Shown one piece after another: positions 41,608-56,600 of a DNA stretch of 64,000 nucleotides. The DNA comes from Membranipora membranacea (lineage: Eukaryota > Bryozoa > Gymnolaemata > Cheilostomatida > Membraniporidae). The first letter of the stretch is position 1, and every line of letters begins with the position of its first letter. The notes beneath the pieces are model-generated. The model was not told the DNA's origin and ran no database searches. It saw only the letters and a list, made by a program, of their open reading frames with translations. The stretch is taken from contig OU612069.1 in assembly GCA_914767715.1 (NCBI GenBank), forward strand, positions 5,828,001-5,892,000. Reading direction: 5' to 3'. The translations under genes were made by a program, and so were the position numbers.

Positions 41608-43850
41608 ATATTTCTCTGTCATGTGGAGGTTTCTAAGATTACTGGTTCTTCTATCATACCTAGTTACTTTTTGTATTCTGCTTTCACAATTAAATTTGGG
41701 TTCCATTTTCATATTAGGAACAATCATCTAAGTCAGCATTCAACACTCATAATCTGATATTATTTTAAGTGATGCCATGTTAGAAGACAAGACTACAGGT
41801 TCACATCAAATCTTCATTGTGATATTAATATTGTATCATTGTATTGTGCTGAGTGTGAGGCTTCTACACGATTCAATGCTTTTCATTGTTTAAACTTTTG
41901 GAAAACAAAAGAATCCTTTGTATGCTGTTCCTGATTCTTTCCAATAGAGGATAAATGTAGCATGTCAGCTTGCATCCAAAGTTTATATGAGAAAATTGAG
42001 AATAAATTTTAAGAAATGCTGCATTAAATGAAGGGAAAATACGATAGAGTGACCCTATATGATCCATCTATTGGCAACATCACAACAAGGTCACACAAAA
42101 AATTTGACACTTCCAGCATTTGTAGAAGTGCCTTTTAATTAAGTCATCTGGTTAAAAAAAGTTAATTTTTTGCCAACATTTCATCATGTTTTATGAAATT
42201 CATGATTTTTTGCATTCATCTCGTCGATTAAATAGTAATTAAACCACCAAGCCTTCAATCATTTTGTGATGCTTTCTGCACCGATTTAAAAAAATGTAGG
42301 GGGAGATAAAGAGGAAACCATATAATAATCACTGAGAAGAAAAAATAACATCGAGTTAATAACAATATGCAGCTGTTTGTAAAGCAAATTGAAACTCGAA
42401 ATCCGATAAATATTGATTGAGTTATGAACATAAAACCTGAATTGTTGACAGTAAATCAATGATAATATCATTGCTTACTACACCTTCCAATGACGTTGCC
42501 CAAAATTGAGTGCCTCACTTCAGCTATATGTAGTGTCCTGCCCTGTTTATAATTAAGTATATGGGTGCAATTGATTATGTTACATAAATTCATAAAAATT
42601 TGTTTTCATATTTCAATTAAGGTGCAATAATCTAGTATTTACCCTAAAATATATAGCCTATATCTTGCTCATAAAATTGGTCACAGCTTTAGAGTGTCAC
42701 AATACACAAATTAGTAATATTTACTTCCAAACTTATCGGTGATAATTTATCATCATTTAATTGAGGGACAAAAATTCATGCTGCTAGATATTTGGTTATC
42801 ACTCGCACATACAAATCTTCTGCAAATAAGTGCAGGTATACTCTTAATCTTTACTATTAGGGGATCGTCTAATGAATTCATTTGCCGAGCATTCAAGTAG
42901 GCCTTTTGAGATTTTCAATCTCAGAATATTTTTCCATAAGGTAATTGTTATTATTAAAATTACCTAACTATGGATTTAATTACTTCTTTTTATAAGAATA
43001 ATACGGAATCTTCAAGTGGGAGATGTGGGATGGAAGTCAACAAAAGTAATTTGATATAGAAAAACATATTATTGTGATATGGATATTAGAGTATTTTGAG
43101 CAATAGTAGGGCTTTCGGTTAGAAGATGTGTCTCTGCCCATTTAAGCCTGCATTAAAAGAGTAAAATCCATTTTTTACAGCACAAATGAAGCAATTGAAT
43201 ATGTATGAAGATAATTCCTAATTTAGCGATATGTTGGTGTAGACTTGTGCAACAGATAGTGGTGTGAACTTGATCAGTGCTGCCAAAAAAATGAATTTAC
43301 TATGGTATTCATGAGCCTGTCTGCCAACATGTCCGACAAACGACAAAACCGATAAGGTGGAAGCAACAGTAATTATTTTGTCTTTCTGTCCTGTGACAGT
43401 AATTATTTTCTCTTTCTCTTTTTGTTTTTTGTAAATACTATTGAGAGAGAAACTGCTTTAATTCATAAAATTAAGAAAATGTAGCGGCACTTCTGGCAGT
43501 TCAATGATTCAATGAAAAATCAAGCTGTGTTGATACCTTTAGTTGGCGTTGATTTTTATTTTTAAGCACTAACCACCAGGTAAGTGGCTGAAAGGATACC
43601 CAACCGTCAGCCTGTATCCTGTGTCCTGTGTCCTGTGTCCTGTGTCCTGTGTCCTGTGTCTTGGTATAGACGGAAGGGCCATTTGTTTTAATGGACAGAC
43701 CAATTTTGCTGAACAGGTTTGGGCGGATAGTCAAAACTGATCTGATCCGAAGCCTTTACCAACTGGCCCCTAGTGAAATTAAATTGTTGCTAGCATGGTG
43801 CCTAGTTGACATTATGCTGAGAACAGCTTAAACTAATCATAATCAAATCA
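41608..43850. repeat. Block G, right part, then parts of C and H
   Basis: 41608 to about 42500 continues block G (TTCTCTGTCATGTGGAGGTT). About 42880-43370 resembles the corresponding stretch of 53150-53640 and part of block C. About 43430-43850 is a block H copy in which a heptamer array replaces the usual sequence. No gene. Confidence 0.75.
43614..43660. repeat. Heptamer array (GTGTCCT)
   Basis: Five exact GTGTCCT units after one GTATCCT and followed by a partial unit. It occupies the place where the other block H copies have CCTGTGTCCGTGCGGACAC, so it looks like a local slippage expansion. Confidence 0.9.
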
Positions 43851-45590
43851 AAGTGCACATATCTCTAGACTGCATTGAGTTTAGACTGTGAAAGTCCCCC
43901 AAATGAATCAAGCCCTAGGTTCACTATTTGTTCGACCTTATATTTCTCATGACTAGCACCGCTTTCCCTCCAAAAATCAATGGATGGTCTGCTTTTATAA
44001 CCATTGTCCTTACTTTGCTGTCAACACACACTTATGCCCTTGAGCTTGTACCGTGTAATGGTAATCTGAGTTGGTTTATGATTTTTTGTCAAATATGGGA
44101 GTGTGAAGTAATTTTGTATCAGAATGATACAATTTCTACCCCGCCAAATAGCCTGAATCTTATTATATTGCATACCTACATACATTCATGAGTGGGCATC
44201 TATGTAAAATTTATGTTGCATGGTGTGTTTAAATGTCTGAGGTAATATAGACAGCTTGTCCTATCTTGTGTAAGGGATATAGTATTGAACAATAGCAGGT
44301 TGAAACAAATAGAAGTGACAATTGTCACCACCTAGCGTTTTTTATCTAATATTTGATACAGCCCTATACATAATAACTATCAATTGATTGGATTCTATAG
44401 CATCTTTGGACGTTAACTATTCCTTGTTAGCCGTGGACAACATTTGAAGTGGTGGTAGCTTAGGAGAACAAATCTAGATGAATTTGGCGATGTCGTGAGA
44501 GAAATTTAACACTTTTTGTTTGACCATAGGAACAGTAAGAATTGGGGTGCCAAAAAGATCTGTATCGGCACCATTCTCATTTGATTTTTATTAATGATCC
44601 TAATGATAATATTGGCATCGCAACTGGAATATACATTACTTTCAGATGACACTAATATTTTATGTTCAGACCCACCAACCTCAAAACAACATGTTTGTAA
44701 TGATGAAGAGTGCAGGTGCGCAGCAAAGCACTTCATAATAAACACCAACAAAAATTTTAAGCTCGTGTTTACAGTTCACAATAAAATAGCATGATGAACC
44801 TCTAATACACATTTTTTTACTTACACATTATATATGGCCTGGAATTTTGGGACTACGCATCACTCAAGTTCACTGACATGTAAAAATTGTGTATAAGTAC
44901 TGGCCTGTGGCTTTTCTTTTTGGTGCCTTCAGCAACTTTGTTGAAGTTGATGTGGTATACTGTTAGCACTTGTAACCTAGGATTCGCATAATCTTTGCGT
45001 TAGTCAGATGTTAGAGAGAAATTTGAGCAATTTTTATTGACATTCTATAATACATAATACATACCTGTAAACATGGTACACTAATACGATCTGCTTTAGT
45101 CTACATAATTTTGTTACATTATTTTCACCTGGTGTGATACTTAAAAGCATTTTCGTTGGTGTTGATGAATGGCTGAAGTGACTCAGCCATACCCGCCAGT
45201 CAGTCAAATAACCACTACAATAATAGTTTAAGCGCTCAAACGGCGGCGAGATGCTGGTAGAAGCATTTCATTATCAAACCCTTTCTTTTCTCAGTTTGGT
45301 ACTTACCCCAATAATATGGAAGTAATGGCACTAAATTAATGAGGACAACTCCAAACAGTTCGTAAAATGGAGATGAAGCTAGATAAAAAGACTGTTCATA
45401 CAAGAGAAAAAGGTTCTGAGCAAGCTGATGGACAGTTATGTATAGGCAATCAAGACATATTGTTTCATATCCACCATACCAATATGCTGACATAATGTTT
45501 TCTTGAGAAGCAGGGTGTGAATGAACATTACTACACACATCTCAAGATAAACTCGGTCAATAGCTGCCAGCCAAAGAAGAAGTAAAGCTT
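43850..45590. other. Unassigned flank, no gene seen
   Basis: Several short open frames (for example 43928-44191) have no conserved motifs, no copies in the window and no splice context that I can defend. Nothing else of note. Confidence 0.4.
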
Positions 45591-48500
45591 AGTGCATAAA
45601 TTGATACTAAATGCATCAAAGACAGATGTTATAACAGTGTCTTATTTCGATTTTGATTTGATTTTCTCAAACTTATTTTTCAGGGCATGTCCTTCAAGCA
45701 GTCTGACAAACTAAAACATAAAGCAATTTGAGAAAAATGAGATAAATTTATAAACTTTAAATCCAATGTCAATGAGATTGAACGAAACCTAACCCAATCA
45801 GAGCAAGTATTGAGAGAAATCGTATTGATGTATGGTCATGACTTTAGTGTGTGATGCTACCATGGTAATGATAATCGTTTCATACATTTTTTGTTCCTTA
45901 TTAGGATATATTTTCTTATTTACGTGTTCTGCAGCTAACGGCGTACCTAATCTCTTTTTCGGTTTGTACCTAACTTTGAGAAGCCTAGGTGATGACTGTG
46001 AGATATAGAGATGCTTCTTCTAAAATCTTTCATTCAAGTAAGTTTTAGCAAAGTGTCGTTATAAATGACATTAATATTTGTTATGTTTTTATTACTTTCT
46101 CTCAAGCAAAGTTTTACTTGTTTTACTCTTTCACTTGAGCTTTTGAGAGGAAATCTGAGAATAGCCACATCTTTGCGTCCTGATCTTGAATATCTTTCGC
46201 AGAACAATAAGTTCCTAATTCTTAATAAATAAGCTATAATCAATAAATTTGCTTGCGCCATAAGCAGAAGTCGAATTTATCCCTGTTGTTAGGGGAACAC
46301 CACAGCCACTGGGATTTAATAAAACATTGAAAGACAATAAATCTATTACAGAATAGGTGCTCAATTAGTCTGTGTCCCAATCTCTTACAACTCAGATGTT
46401 TCTGTCCAGTGACCAACAATGCATTATAACTGACACCAAACAATAATTATTAACTCTGTCAAGGTATGAAGGCTTCCTACGATGCAATACAATTCATTTA
46501 ATATATATGTGGTACCCAGTCATTACGAAGCGCGGTGAAGTGAACAAGTTATGTTTGTCATCTAACATGTCAGCTCTTTGTTGTTTGATCTCAACCAAAG
46601 TTTGAATGCAGTACATGCTTGGCACTGAGAGTTTTACTCTGAATAATAAAAAAATATATGACTGTGTATACAGAATCTCACTGTATCAGCCGACTTATTA
46701 CTGAAAATAAGCGAAGGCTCTCAAAAATTATTGATCCTACTATTCTGTGACTTTCCCTTGTACAGAGACAGCTAGAGCTTGATAGTTGTTTCATAACTAA
46801 ATGCAGCGGTGTTTCTTAGACCAATTAATCATTGATATACAGGCAGCTGAATAGAGTGCTATATTGTGGATTTAAGGTTGATTGTAAGATGAGATAGATC
46901 TTGACGGAAAACTTCCTGAGAAATTCATCCCCCTCGTTATACAAAATTGTACCCATTTTCTACCTCAACGGGTATTTTTGGATTAATCCTTATCAATAAA
47001 TGTTTTATTGGGCTTCGTAAAATATTAAGAGAATGAACACAGAATTAACATGGAATCACTGGGTGCAAAGAAATTCACATGTGAAGTTTTTTCATGCGAA
47101 AGTTTACAAGATCACTTTGCAGTGAAAGTAAGCCAACGGCTAACTGACTACTAAATTGTGAGTTCATCACTTGCAACAGGGCCAACTGATACCAAGTGTC
47201 ACTACAGCTGCTATCCCTAGAAATTCAATGCAAATTTAACTCGATTTCTTCAGGCATGACCTCATCTTGGCCGACAACTGTAATCCAAAATGATATATGT
47301 TATGTTATTCTTTTTTTTTCAGTTATCGCTTTTGTTGTGACAGATTATGCCCGCCCAATTAAATTTTGATTGGTTTATTCGTTTGATAATTATCTAATCA
47401 AGCTGTACCTAAAACACGCCTCCAAGACCCAGTAAATTTTTCTTTGTAAGGCCCTGTTGGAGAGGAGGGGGGGGGGATTACAGGGCCTCTTTCAAACCAT
47501 AAAAGCTTTATCTCTTTAACCCAAGAGTTTATTTGGTGTTCCACTGCGCTGCACAGGATAGTCAATGATGATAGGATCACATCTGAAAGCTAAAAAACCC
47601 TTCTGACTAGGAAGCACTAACCTGAGCAACCCTGATTATCACAATAAACAACATTTCAAATGATTTAGATTTAGATATGTTTATAATCTTAGCAATCTTA
47701 GAATTTGTGACCATTTCATATTTTCCTAAATTTTAGTAATTGATAGATAATTGAACTGAGTAAGTTCTAAATTGAATTCCTCGTAGAAAAGTATGTCAAA
47801 TAACTCCATTTTAGTATAAAAAGTTTTCGTACTTGATAGTAAATGGTTACATTATAGTAATTGCTACGGGATAATACACCCTAGGCATCATACTTTTGAA
47901 CTTAATATAACAATATGGTATTGGAAATCTCAGATTATCTTAATCTTTACAGGAAAGTGATGACATAATGGAGGCATTTGATCAATAATCAAGTTATTGA
48001 TGTTTCTAAACTGGTTTAACAGATCAAGCAAAATTTATCTAGCTGGTCTACATTGCCATACAGAGCAGCACCAACCTTTCTTGCACCAGTTAACAACAGT
48101 CCAAGGCTGTGAATATCATCCAAAAACTCTATAGATTTGATGACTGCTTGCCTGATTCATACATGCGGTGTATTGCTATGTAGACGAATTGAGATTTCCA
48201 ATCCAAGAATATTTCTTGCCAAAGTAATTGTTATTATTATAATTACCAAGTTATTGATTCGCTTCATTGTTTTTACAAATACAGGATTTTCAAGTCGGAG
48301 ATGTGGAGTGAAAGTCATCACAAATATTTTCCTTAATCAATATGAAAAATATATATTATTGTGAGAAAATTATGGTTATTAAACTACAGCACAACTATCG
48401 GTTAGAAACTGTGTCGTTCGCTTATTTAAGCCATAATGACAAAAATAAGTACCCTTTTTAACAGCATGATAAGAGAATATGAATTTGTAAGAACAGAATT

Positions 48501-50418
48501 CCTAATTTGGCAATACGTGGGGGTAGACTTGTGATAAAGATAGCAGTTTGAACTTGATCTGTGCTGCCCAAAATAACTCATTATTATTATGATATATTAT
48601 GATATTCATTGTGTATTTGAGCCAATTGTTACATAATAAATGAAATTATTTTCAGTTACATAGACTATGAGCCAGCCTGCCAGCATGTCCGACAATCAAC
48701 AAAACTAATCAGGTGGTAATGACAACCTGTACTGAAAAGGCATAGGCAGATGGAAAAATTGTTTTAATGGACAGAAAGTTTTAGCTGGACGGTTAGACCA
48801 AATTGAATGGCCAATTTTATTCAGCACAACGACCTCCTCCCACTTGCTCTAAATGAAATTACATTGGCGGCAAAGCGTTTTTGGACTGATCAATTTAACA
48901 AGCTGGGAAAGAGGTATGAGTTGGGTATACCTTGAATTGGCTACATTTTTTTATAGAAACAGAGGGACAACAAAAAATTACATAGTATACCACCTGTATT
49001 ATTGAACCTTATCGGAACAGACCTAGATGAACATGCATGTAATGGCTGGTTCATGCAACAAAATTAAAATTAAAAAAAACGCTCAATTCATCCCTGTATC
49101 AACTAATATGGCACTTATATGTACTTCTTGTGACACGCCTATTAAGACAATAATAGGAGGATGAGTGACAGAACAGCAGACTGATCAGTTTAAACATTGC
49201 TCCATCTCTAGCCCACATTTTGTGAAACTCACTTCTTTTTGCAATCATTGATTTAAGTTTCATATATTGCCAATGCAACGTCAATCGAACCAAATCACAA
49301 TAATATTGAAGCAGTCTTTTAGAACCAGGACTTTGATTTGGTCAATCACTGATTTTCTCTTGACATACTCATTCGAGAACAAAATACTGCAGCCTGTCTA
49401 GCAATCCTGTATAAGGAGGGCAAGTTGTGCTACTGTCGAGATAGTTGAATACTAGATGCATAAAAATGACAAAAAGAGAAGGCAATGTTAATTATAAAAT
49501 TCCAGTTATGCTTTTCTCTCTACATGAGAGCTCCAATTCAGTGTTGATCAATGAAACTTAATAGATGACCAATTTTGAATTGTGTGCATGAGAAATATTG
49601 CCAATATTGTTAAATTGCTAATCTCGAATCAAAATATAATTGCATGTGTATGTGCTTTCATTTTCCTTGCGCCTAATTGAATTGATGATGCATTAACTAA
49701 ATTATTTGCATTTAAAACCGGAGTTCCCAATTTGAAGTTGTCCACAAAGGAAAGTTGGCGTAATGGGGTCAGATCAATGTTGTCCTGACCTCTGTTAGCG
49801 CCGCTGTAGGGAAGCGCATCTTGCTTACTCAAAGGTACTACTGTTGCAAGCATCTGACTCACATATTTGTTTCAGATATTATTAGGTATTTCTAGTGATG
49901 CAGGTTGCGTGATTCAGATGTGAAACTCAATCTATAATTGCCGACTAAAAATATAGAATTAATATTTAAATGTAAATGTAAATATATAAATGCTTAATTA
50001 CCCTTTTTTTTAGTGATGCATGTTATGCGATGCGATTCAATTTATCAATCCATAGTGAAATTGCACTCCATCCATAAAAAATGTGGAATATTCACTACCC
50101 TTAGCTTCTGACTGGTATAATTGTGATGCATTGATACTCGATGCATCAAAGACAAATGTTATGACAGTCTCCTATTTTGACTTTGAGTTGATTTTCTCTA
50201 ACTAATTTTTCAGGGCATGTTGTCCTCAAACATTCTGACAAATTTAAATATTTTGGAGCAATTTAAGATAAAAATATGAGTTTTAAATCACATGTCATTG
50301 AGATTAAACAAGACCTAACCCAGTCATAGCAAACTTTAAGAGAAATCACCATACTCAGAGGGAACAAACCAATTATACAAAAAGTCTGGTATACTACAGT
50401 TGCAAGTATCTGACTCAC
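45590..50418. repeat. Mosaic of blocks E, A, B, C, D and E leading to LRR exon copy 2
   Basis: E (45590), partial A (45825), B (46303-47400), C (47420-48710), D (48720-49900) and E (50005), in the same order as blocks 1-3970 but with the A fragment first. This is the most complete collinear copy of the array and lacks the MITE at the block C site. Confidence 0.7.
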
Positions 50419-50559
50419 CTGTCTGGAAGGCTGGTCAAGCCACAGTAACTTGCATCTATACTCTTCAATGATCGAATTTCCCCCAATCCTGCTGGTAACG
50501 TCTGTAGGCCTTTATTGAATCTAACATCTATCAACTCCAGTCTCGGCAGTTTGCAGATG
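50419..50559 (-). CDS. Orphan LRR exon, copy 2
   Basis: Same length, phase and splice signals as the 8044 copy. Residues LPRLELIDVRFNKGL and RSLKSIDASYCGLTSLPD keep the LRR consensus with a few substitutions. It is embedded in the same flanking block as the other copies. Confidence 0.65.
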
Positions 50560-50689
50560 CTGTGGTGGATAAATAACAGAATGTTACAATACCGTGCAAT
50601 TCTGCTTGTCAGTTGATGGAGCAAACACAATTGAACACCGCATTCTGTCAATAGGAGAAAGATTCATATTGATCAACTAACCATGTAAG

Positions 50690-53640
50690 TTGTAACTATC
50701 AGGTATAGATGTTAGATAATTAAATGTATGTATTTTTAATCCCATGTCAAAGAGATCAAATGAATCCTAACTCAATCATAGCAAACATTGAGAGAAAACG
50801 TAAGTTTTTGAATGAAACCTTAGCTGCAGTCGTGTACACAAGGTAAATAAAGATTGAATATAACCTCATTGCTCTACTTAATATAACTAAAAAAGAGTCC
50901 TAAGAGTCGATAGCAGATGTTTAAACATCATAAATCTAAATTATCTTAAGTTTAGACAAGGAAAAAGCATTTAAATTTCATCATCAAGCGGTACCATTAT
51001 TTATACCTTTTAACCGTTTTCAAACTGACTTGAATTGGTCTCACTAGTGAAATTTGGTGCCAAATTATTTAATGACTTGCCTCTGACCATTAAGCTGTGC
51101 CCTGAGCTCAAATTATTCAAGTTAGACGTCAAAATCCACTTTTTTTTGCAGAATTATTAAACTTTTCTACCTCAAAATACTTGTATTTTTATTCTTCTTA
51201 TTCTAAAAATTTCAACTGTAATCTCTATATTTTTTACGTTTTGGTTTTCCTAGTAGTTCAAACACACTTTCTATATTTATTCTTTTAAAAGAAATCCTTG
51301 GTACCCAGGTTATGGACCATATTCCCTTGACTTATTAATACTACAAGAACGAATACGCAATATATATATAAGTGATTATGTGAGCATTGTTTTAATTAAG
51401 GTTGTATACCTGTTGATTCATATTACTTTTCACAGGTTTCAAGATTATATATCACAAAGCTAGAAGATATCCATAGATTGGTTCTCCCAAATGCCAATAA
51501 TACTGATATACCTATGGCATAAAATAATTAAATTAAAAATGGCAATCAGTTGCCAAAACTCTGGAAATTGGTATTGCATATCTTTTTCAGCATATCAGCA
51601 ACACTCTGAATCATCAAAATCAAAAATATAGTCTGCTGTGGCTGGCCGGTGGCTGTGTGTGCCCCTGAGCGATGTAAGATGGTTGAGATACAATGCTTGG
51701 ATGCTGCTTGAATTTGCTACTCTGCGACAGGGATTTGCGAGATCTAGTTTCTATTATCAGTGCTAATAGTGTTGCTTGATGTGTAAATTTGATGTAAGGT
51801 TGTGATCTGGGCAAGATGCTGAAACTTGGTGGCCTGAAGTTAGAAGAGGCAAGCTCATAAGACTTGACTAGTTATCTTATAGGTATTAAAATATTTAGAG
51901 TGTATTGTGATCAGATTAACCCCCCTGTACTGAAATGACTTAGGTAAAATAATGAATAAATCTGCCAGACCATGTTTTACAATCCTAATATTTCTCTGTC
52001 ATGTGGAGGTTTCTAAAATCACTGGTTCTTCTATCATACCTAGGTACTCTTCATATTCTGCTTTCACAATTAAATATGGGTTCTGTTTTCATATTACGAA
52101 CAAAAATCTAAGTCGGCATTCGATACTCATAATCTGATATTATTTCAAGTGATGTCATGTTAAGAGACAAGGCTACAGGTTCACATCAAATCTTCATATG
52201 CTAAGCCTGATTCTTTTCAGTAGAGGATAAATGTAGCATGTCAGCTTGCATCCAAAGTTTATATGAGAAATGCTACATTAAATGAATGGAAAATACGATA
52301 GAGTGATACTAAATAATTCATCCATGGGCAACGTCACAACTAGGTCACACAACAAATTTGATGCTTCAAGCATTTGTAGAAGTGCACTTTAATTGAATCA
52401 TCTGGTTAATAAAAGATAATTTTTTGCCAATATTTCATCATGTTATATGAAATTCATGATTTTTTGCATTAATTTGTGGATCAAATAGCAATTAAACCAC
52501 CAAGCCTGGACAATAACTTTCAAACATTTTGTGATGGTCTCTGCATCATATTTTAAAAATGTAGGGGGAGATAAAGAGGAAACCATATAAGTCACTGAGA
52601 AGCGGATATAAAATCAAGTTGATAAGAAGATGCTGCTGTATGTAAAACAATTTTGAAACTCGTAAATCCGATCAAAATTGATTTAGTTATGAACATAAAA
52701 CCTGAATTGTTGACAGTAAATCAATGTTAATATCATTGATTACTAAACCTGCCAATGACATTGCGTTGCCCACAATTGAGGCCAGTTATGCTTTAGTTAT
52801 ATGTAGTGTCCTGTATAGGTGAATAATTAAGTCTATGGGTGCAATTGATTATGTTACAAAAATAAATAAATTTTTTTTTATCTTATTCAAATTAAGAATC
52901 AAAATAATCTAGTATTTACCCTAAAATGTACAGCCTATATCGTGCTCATATAATTGGTCAGAGCTTTACAGTGTCACAATTCATAAATTAGTAATATTTT
53001 CTTCTAAACTTATCCGTGATAATTTATAATCATTTAGTTGAGGGACAAAAAATCATGCTGCTCGATATTTTGTTATCACTCGCACATACAAATCTTCTGT
53101 AAATAAGTGTAGGTATACTCTTAATCTTTACTAGTAGGGGATGATCTAATGAAGTCATTTGCCGAACAATCAAGTAGGCCTATTGAGTTTTTCAATCTCG
53201 GAATATTGTTCCATGAAGTAATTGTTATTATTATAATAACCTAACTATGGATTTAATCACTTCTTTTTGTAAGAAAAATACGGAATCGTCAAGTGGGAGA
53301 TGTGTGATGGAAGTCAACAAAAGAAGTTTGGTATAGAAGAACATATTATTGTGATATGGTTATTACATTATTTTGAGCAATAGTAGGGCTTTCGGTTAGA
53401 AGATGTGTCTTTGCCCATGTAAGCCTGCATTACAAGATTAAAATCCATTTTTTTACAGCACAATTGGAGCAATTGAATTTGTAAGAAGATAATTCCTAAT
53501 TTAGCGATATGTTGGTGTTGACTTGTGAAACAGATAGTGGTGTGAACTTGATCAGTGCTGCCAAATAAATGTATTTACTATTCATAAGCCTGTCTGCCAA
53601 CATGTCCGACAACAGCAAAACCGATAAGGTGGTAACAACT
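50690..53640. repeat. Partial A, unassigned stretch, and full block G
   Basis: A partial block A copy at about 50740-51010; unassigned AT-rich DNA to about 51485; then block G, with uninterrupted Polinton target at 51982-51987 (ATCCTA, one change). The remainder matches 42880-43370. No gene. Confidence 0.65.
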
Positions 53641-56600
53641 GTGAAAATTATTACACAGGGTAAATTAGTCCAAGGATTGAATATTCCACTTGATTTCCTC
53701 ATTGCTCCAATGAATATATTTAAAATAGTCCTAAGAGTGGATAACAACTGCTTAAACATCCTAAATCTAATTTGACATAAAACTGTCACAAGGCATATCA
53801 ATTCTATCATCAAGCGGTACCGTTATTTATACCTTGAATAGTATTCAAATGTATGTAAGTGATGATGTAATAATTGTTTGAAATAAGGTTGTATCCCTAA
53901 CCATGTGGATTCATATTTCTTGGGTGGCTCTGAGGCTGTTATTTGAGATTACTGTAATGTTGTTAGTGTGCACACCTAATTAAACCTGTTGAAGGCGAGA
54001 ATTTGGCTATTATTCAAATTGTGTAGCTTGCTGTATGGTCATAACCTTTGTGTGATACTACCATGGCTATGATGATCGTGTATACATTTTGGTTTCTTAT
54101 TTGTACATATTTTTTTATTTACGTGTTCTGCAGCAAGCTGCCTACCAAATCTGTTTCTCAGTTTATACCTAACTTTGAGAAGCCTAGGTGATGACAGTGA
54201 TATACAGAGTTGCTTCTTCTAAAATCTTTCATTCAAGTAAGTTTTAGCAGAGAGCAAGTGTCGTTATTAATGACTTCTTAATTTTTGTGATGTTTTTATT
54301 ACGTTCTCTCAAGCGAAGTTTTCCTTGTTTTACTCTTTCACTTCAGCTTTTGAGCAGGAAATCTGAGAGTAGCAACATCTCTGCGTCTTGATCTTGAATA
54401 TCCTTCACAGCACAAGAAGTTACTAATTCATAATAAATAAGCTATAATCAATAAATTGGTTTGCGCCATAAACAGAAGTCAAATTTATGTCTGTTGTCAG
54501 GGGAACACCACGGCCACTGGGATTATTAATAAAAAAATAGAAAAGCAATAAATCTATTACAGAATAGGTGCTCAATTAGTCTGTGTGCCAATCTCTTTCA
54601 ACTCGGATTTTTCTGTCCAGTGACTACCAATGCATTATAAGTAACACCAAACAATACTTAATAACTTTGTCAAGGTATGTAGGCCTATTGTGATACAATA
54701 CAATTCATTTGATACATGTGTGGTACCCAGTCATTACGAAGTGCAGTGATGTGAAAAAGTTATGTTTGTCATCTAACATGTCAGCTCTTTGTTGTTTGAT
54801 CTCAACCAAATTTTGTATGGAGTACATGTTTGGCACTGAAACTTTTAATCTGAATAATAAAATGAAATATGACTTTGTATACAGAAGCTTACAGTATTAG
54901 CCGAATGATTACTGAAAATTAGCGAAGGCTCTCAAAAATTATTGATCTTACTAATCTGTGACTTACTGTACTGTACAGAGACAGCTAGAGCTTGATAGTT
55001 GTATCATCACAAAATGCAGCGGTGTTTCTTAAATCAGTTAATTATCGATATACAGGCAGCTGAATAGAGTGCTATATTGTTGATATGAGGTTGATTGTTT
55101 GATGAGATAGATCTTGACGAAAAACTTCCTGAGAAAGTTATCCCCCTTGTTTTACAAAATTGAGCCCATTTTCTACCTCAACAGGTATTTTCCAATTAAC
55201 CCTTATTAATAAATGTTTTATTGGGCTTCGTGAAATATTAAGAGAATGAAAACAGATTAATCATGGAATCACTGGTTGCCAACAAATTCACATGTGAAGT
55301 TTGTTCATGCGAAAGTTTACAAGATCACTTTGCAGTGAAAGTAAGCCAACGACTAACTGAGTGCTAAATTGTGAGTTTAATACTTGCAACAGGGCCAACT
55401 GATAGCAAGTGTCATTACAGCTGCTATCCCTACAAATTCAATACAAATTTAACTCGACTTGATTTTTTCACGCACAAACTCATCTTGGCCGACAACTGTA
55501 ATGTAAAATGATAAGTTATTCTTTTTTTCAGTTATCGCTTTTGTTGTGACAGCTCATGCCCGCACAATTAATTGTTGGTTGTTTTATTCGTTTGTTAATT
55601 GTCTAATCAAGTTTTTTCTAAAACACGCCTCCAAGACCCAGTAAATTTATTAATTTGCGAGGTCCCGTTGGAGGGAGGGGTGGGGGGGGCCTAAACCGCC
55701 TCTGTCAAACCAAAAATGCTTTATCTCTTTAACCCAAGAGTTCATTTGGTGTTGAAACTGCGCTGCACAGGATAGTCAATGATGACAGGATCACATCTGA
55801 AAGCTAAAAATCCCTCCTGGTTAGGAAGCCCTAACCTGAGCAACTCTGATTATCACAATAGACATTAATTTAAATGACTTAGATTTAGATATGTTCATAA
55901 TCTTAGTAATTTTAGAAGTTGTGCCCATTTAATATATTCTTAAAAGTTAGTAATTTATAGATCATTGAACTGAGGCAGTTCTTGACATTTGACGGGACAA
56001 CCTGTACTGAAAAGGCATAAGCAGATGGAAAATTTGTTTTAATGGACAGACAGTTTTAGCTGGACGGATAGACCAAATTTAATGGCCAATTTTTTTGTCA
56101 GCTCAATGACCTCCTCCCACTTGCTCTAAATTAAATGACATTGGCGGCAAAGCAATTTTGGACTGATCAATTTAACAATCCACCCGGGAAAGAGGTATGT
56201 GTTGGGTATACCATGAATTGGCTACATTTTTATAGAAACAGAGGGGCAACAAAAATAATAACATAGTATACCACCTGTATTATTGAACCTTATCGGAACA
56301 GACCTAAATAGACATAGATGAACAAACATGCAATGGCTGGTTCATGCTACAAAGTTAAAATTAAACGCCCAAAAATCTCAATTCATCCTTATATTAACTA
56401 ATATGGCACTTATCTGTACTTCTTGTGACAAGCCTAATAAGACAATAATAGGGGAATGAGTGACAAAACAGCAGACTGATCAGTTTAAACATTCCTCCAT
56501 CTCTAACCCACATTTTGAGAAACTCACTTCGTTTTGCAATCATTGATTTGAGTTTCATATTTTGCCAATGCAACGTCAATCGGACCAAGTCACAATTTAT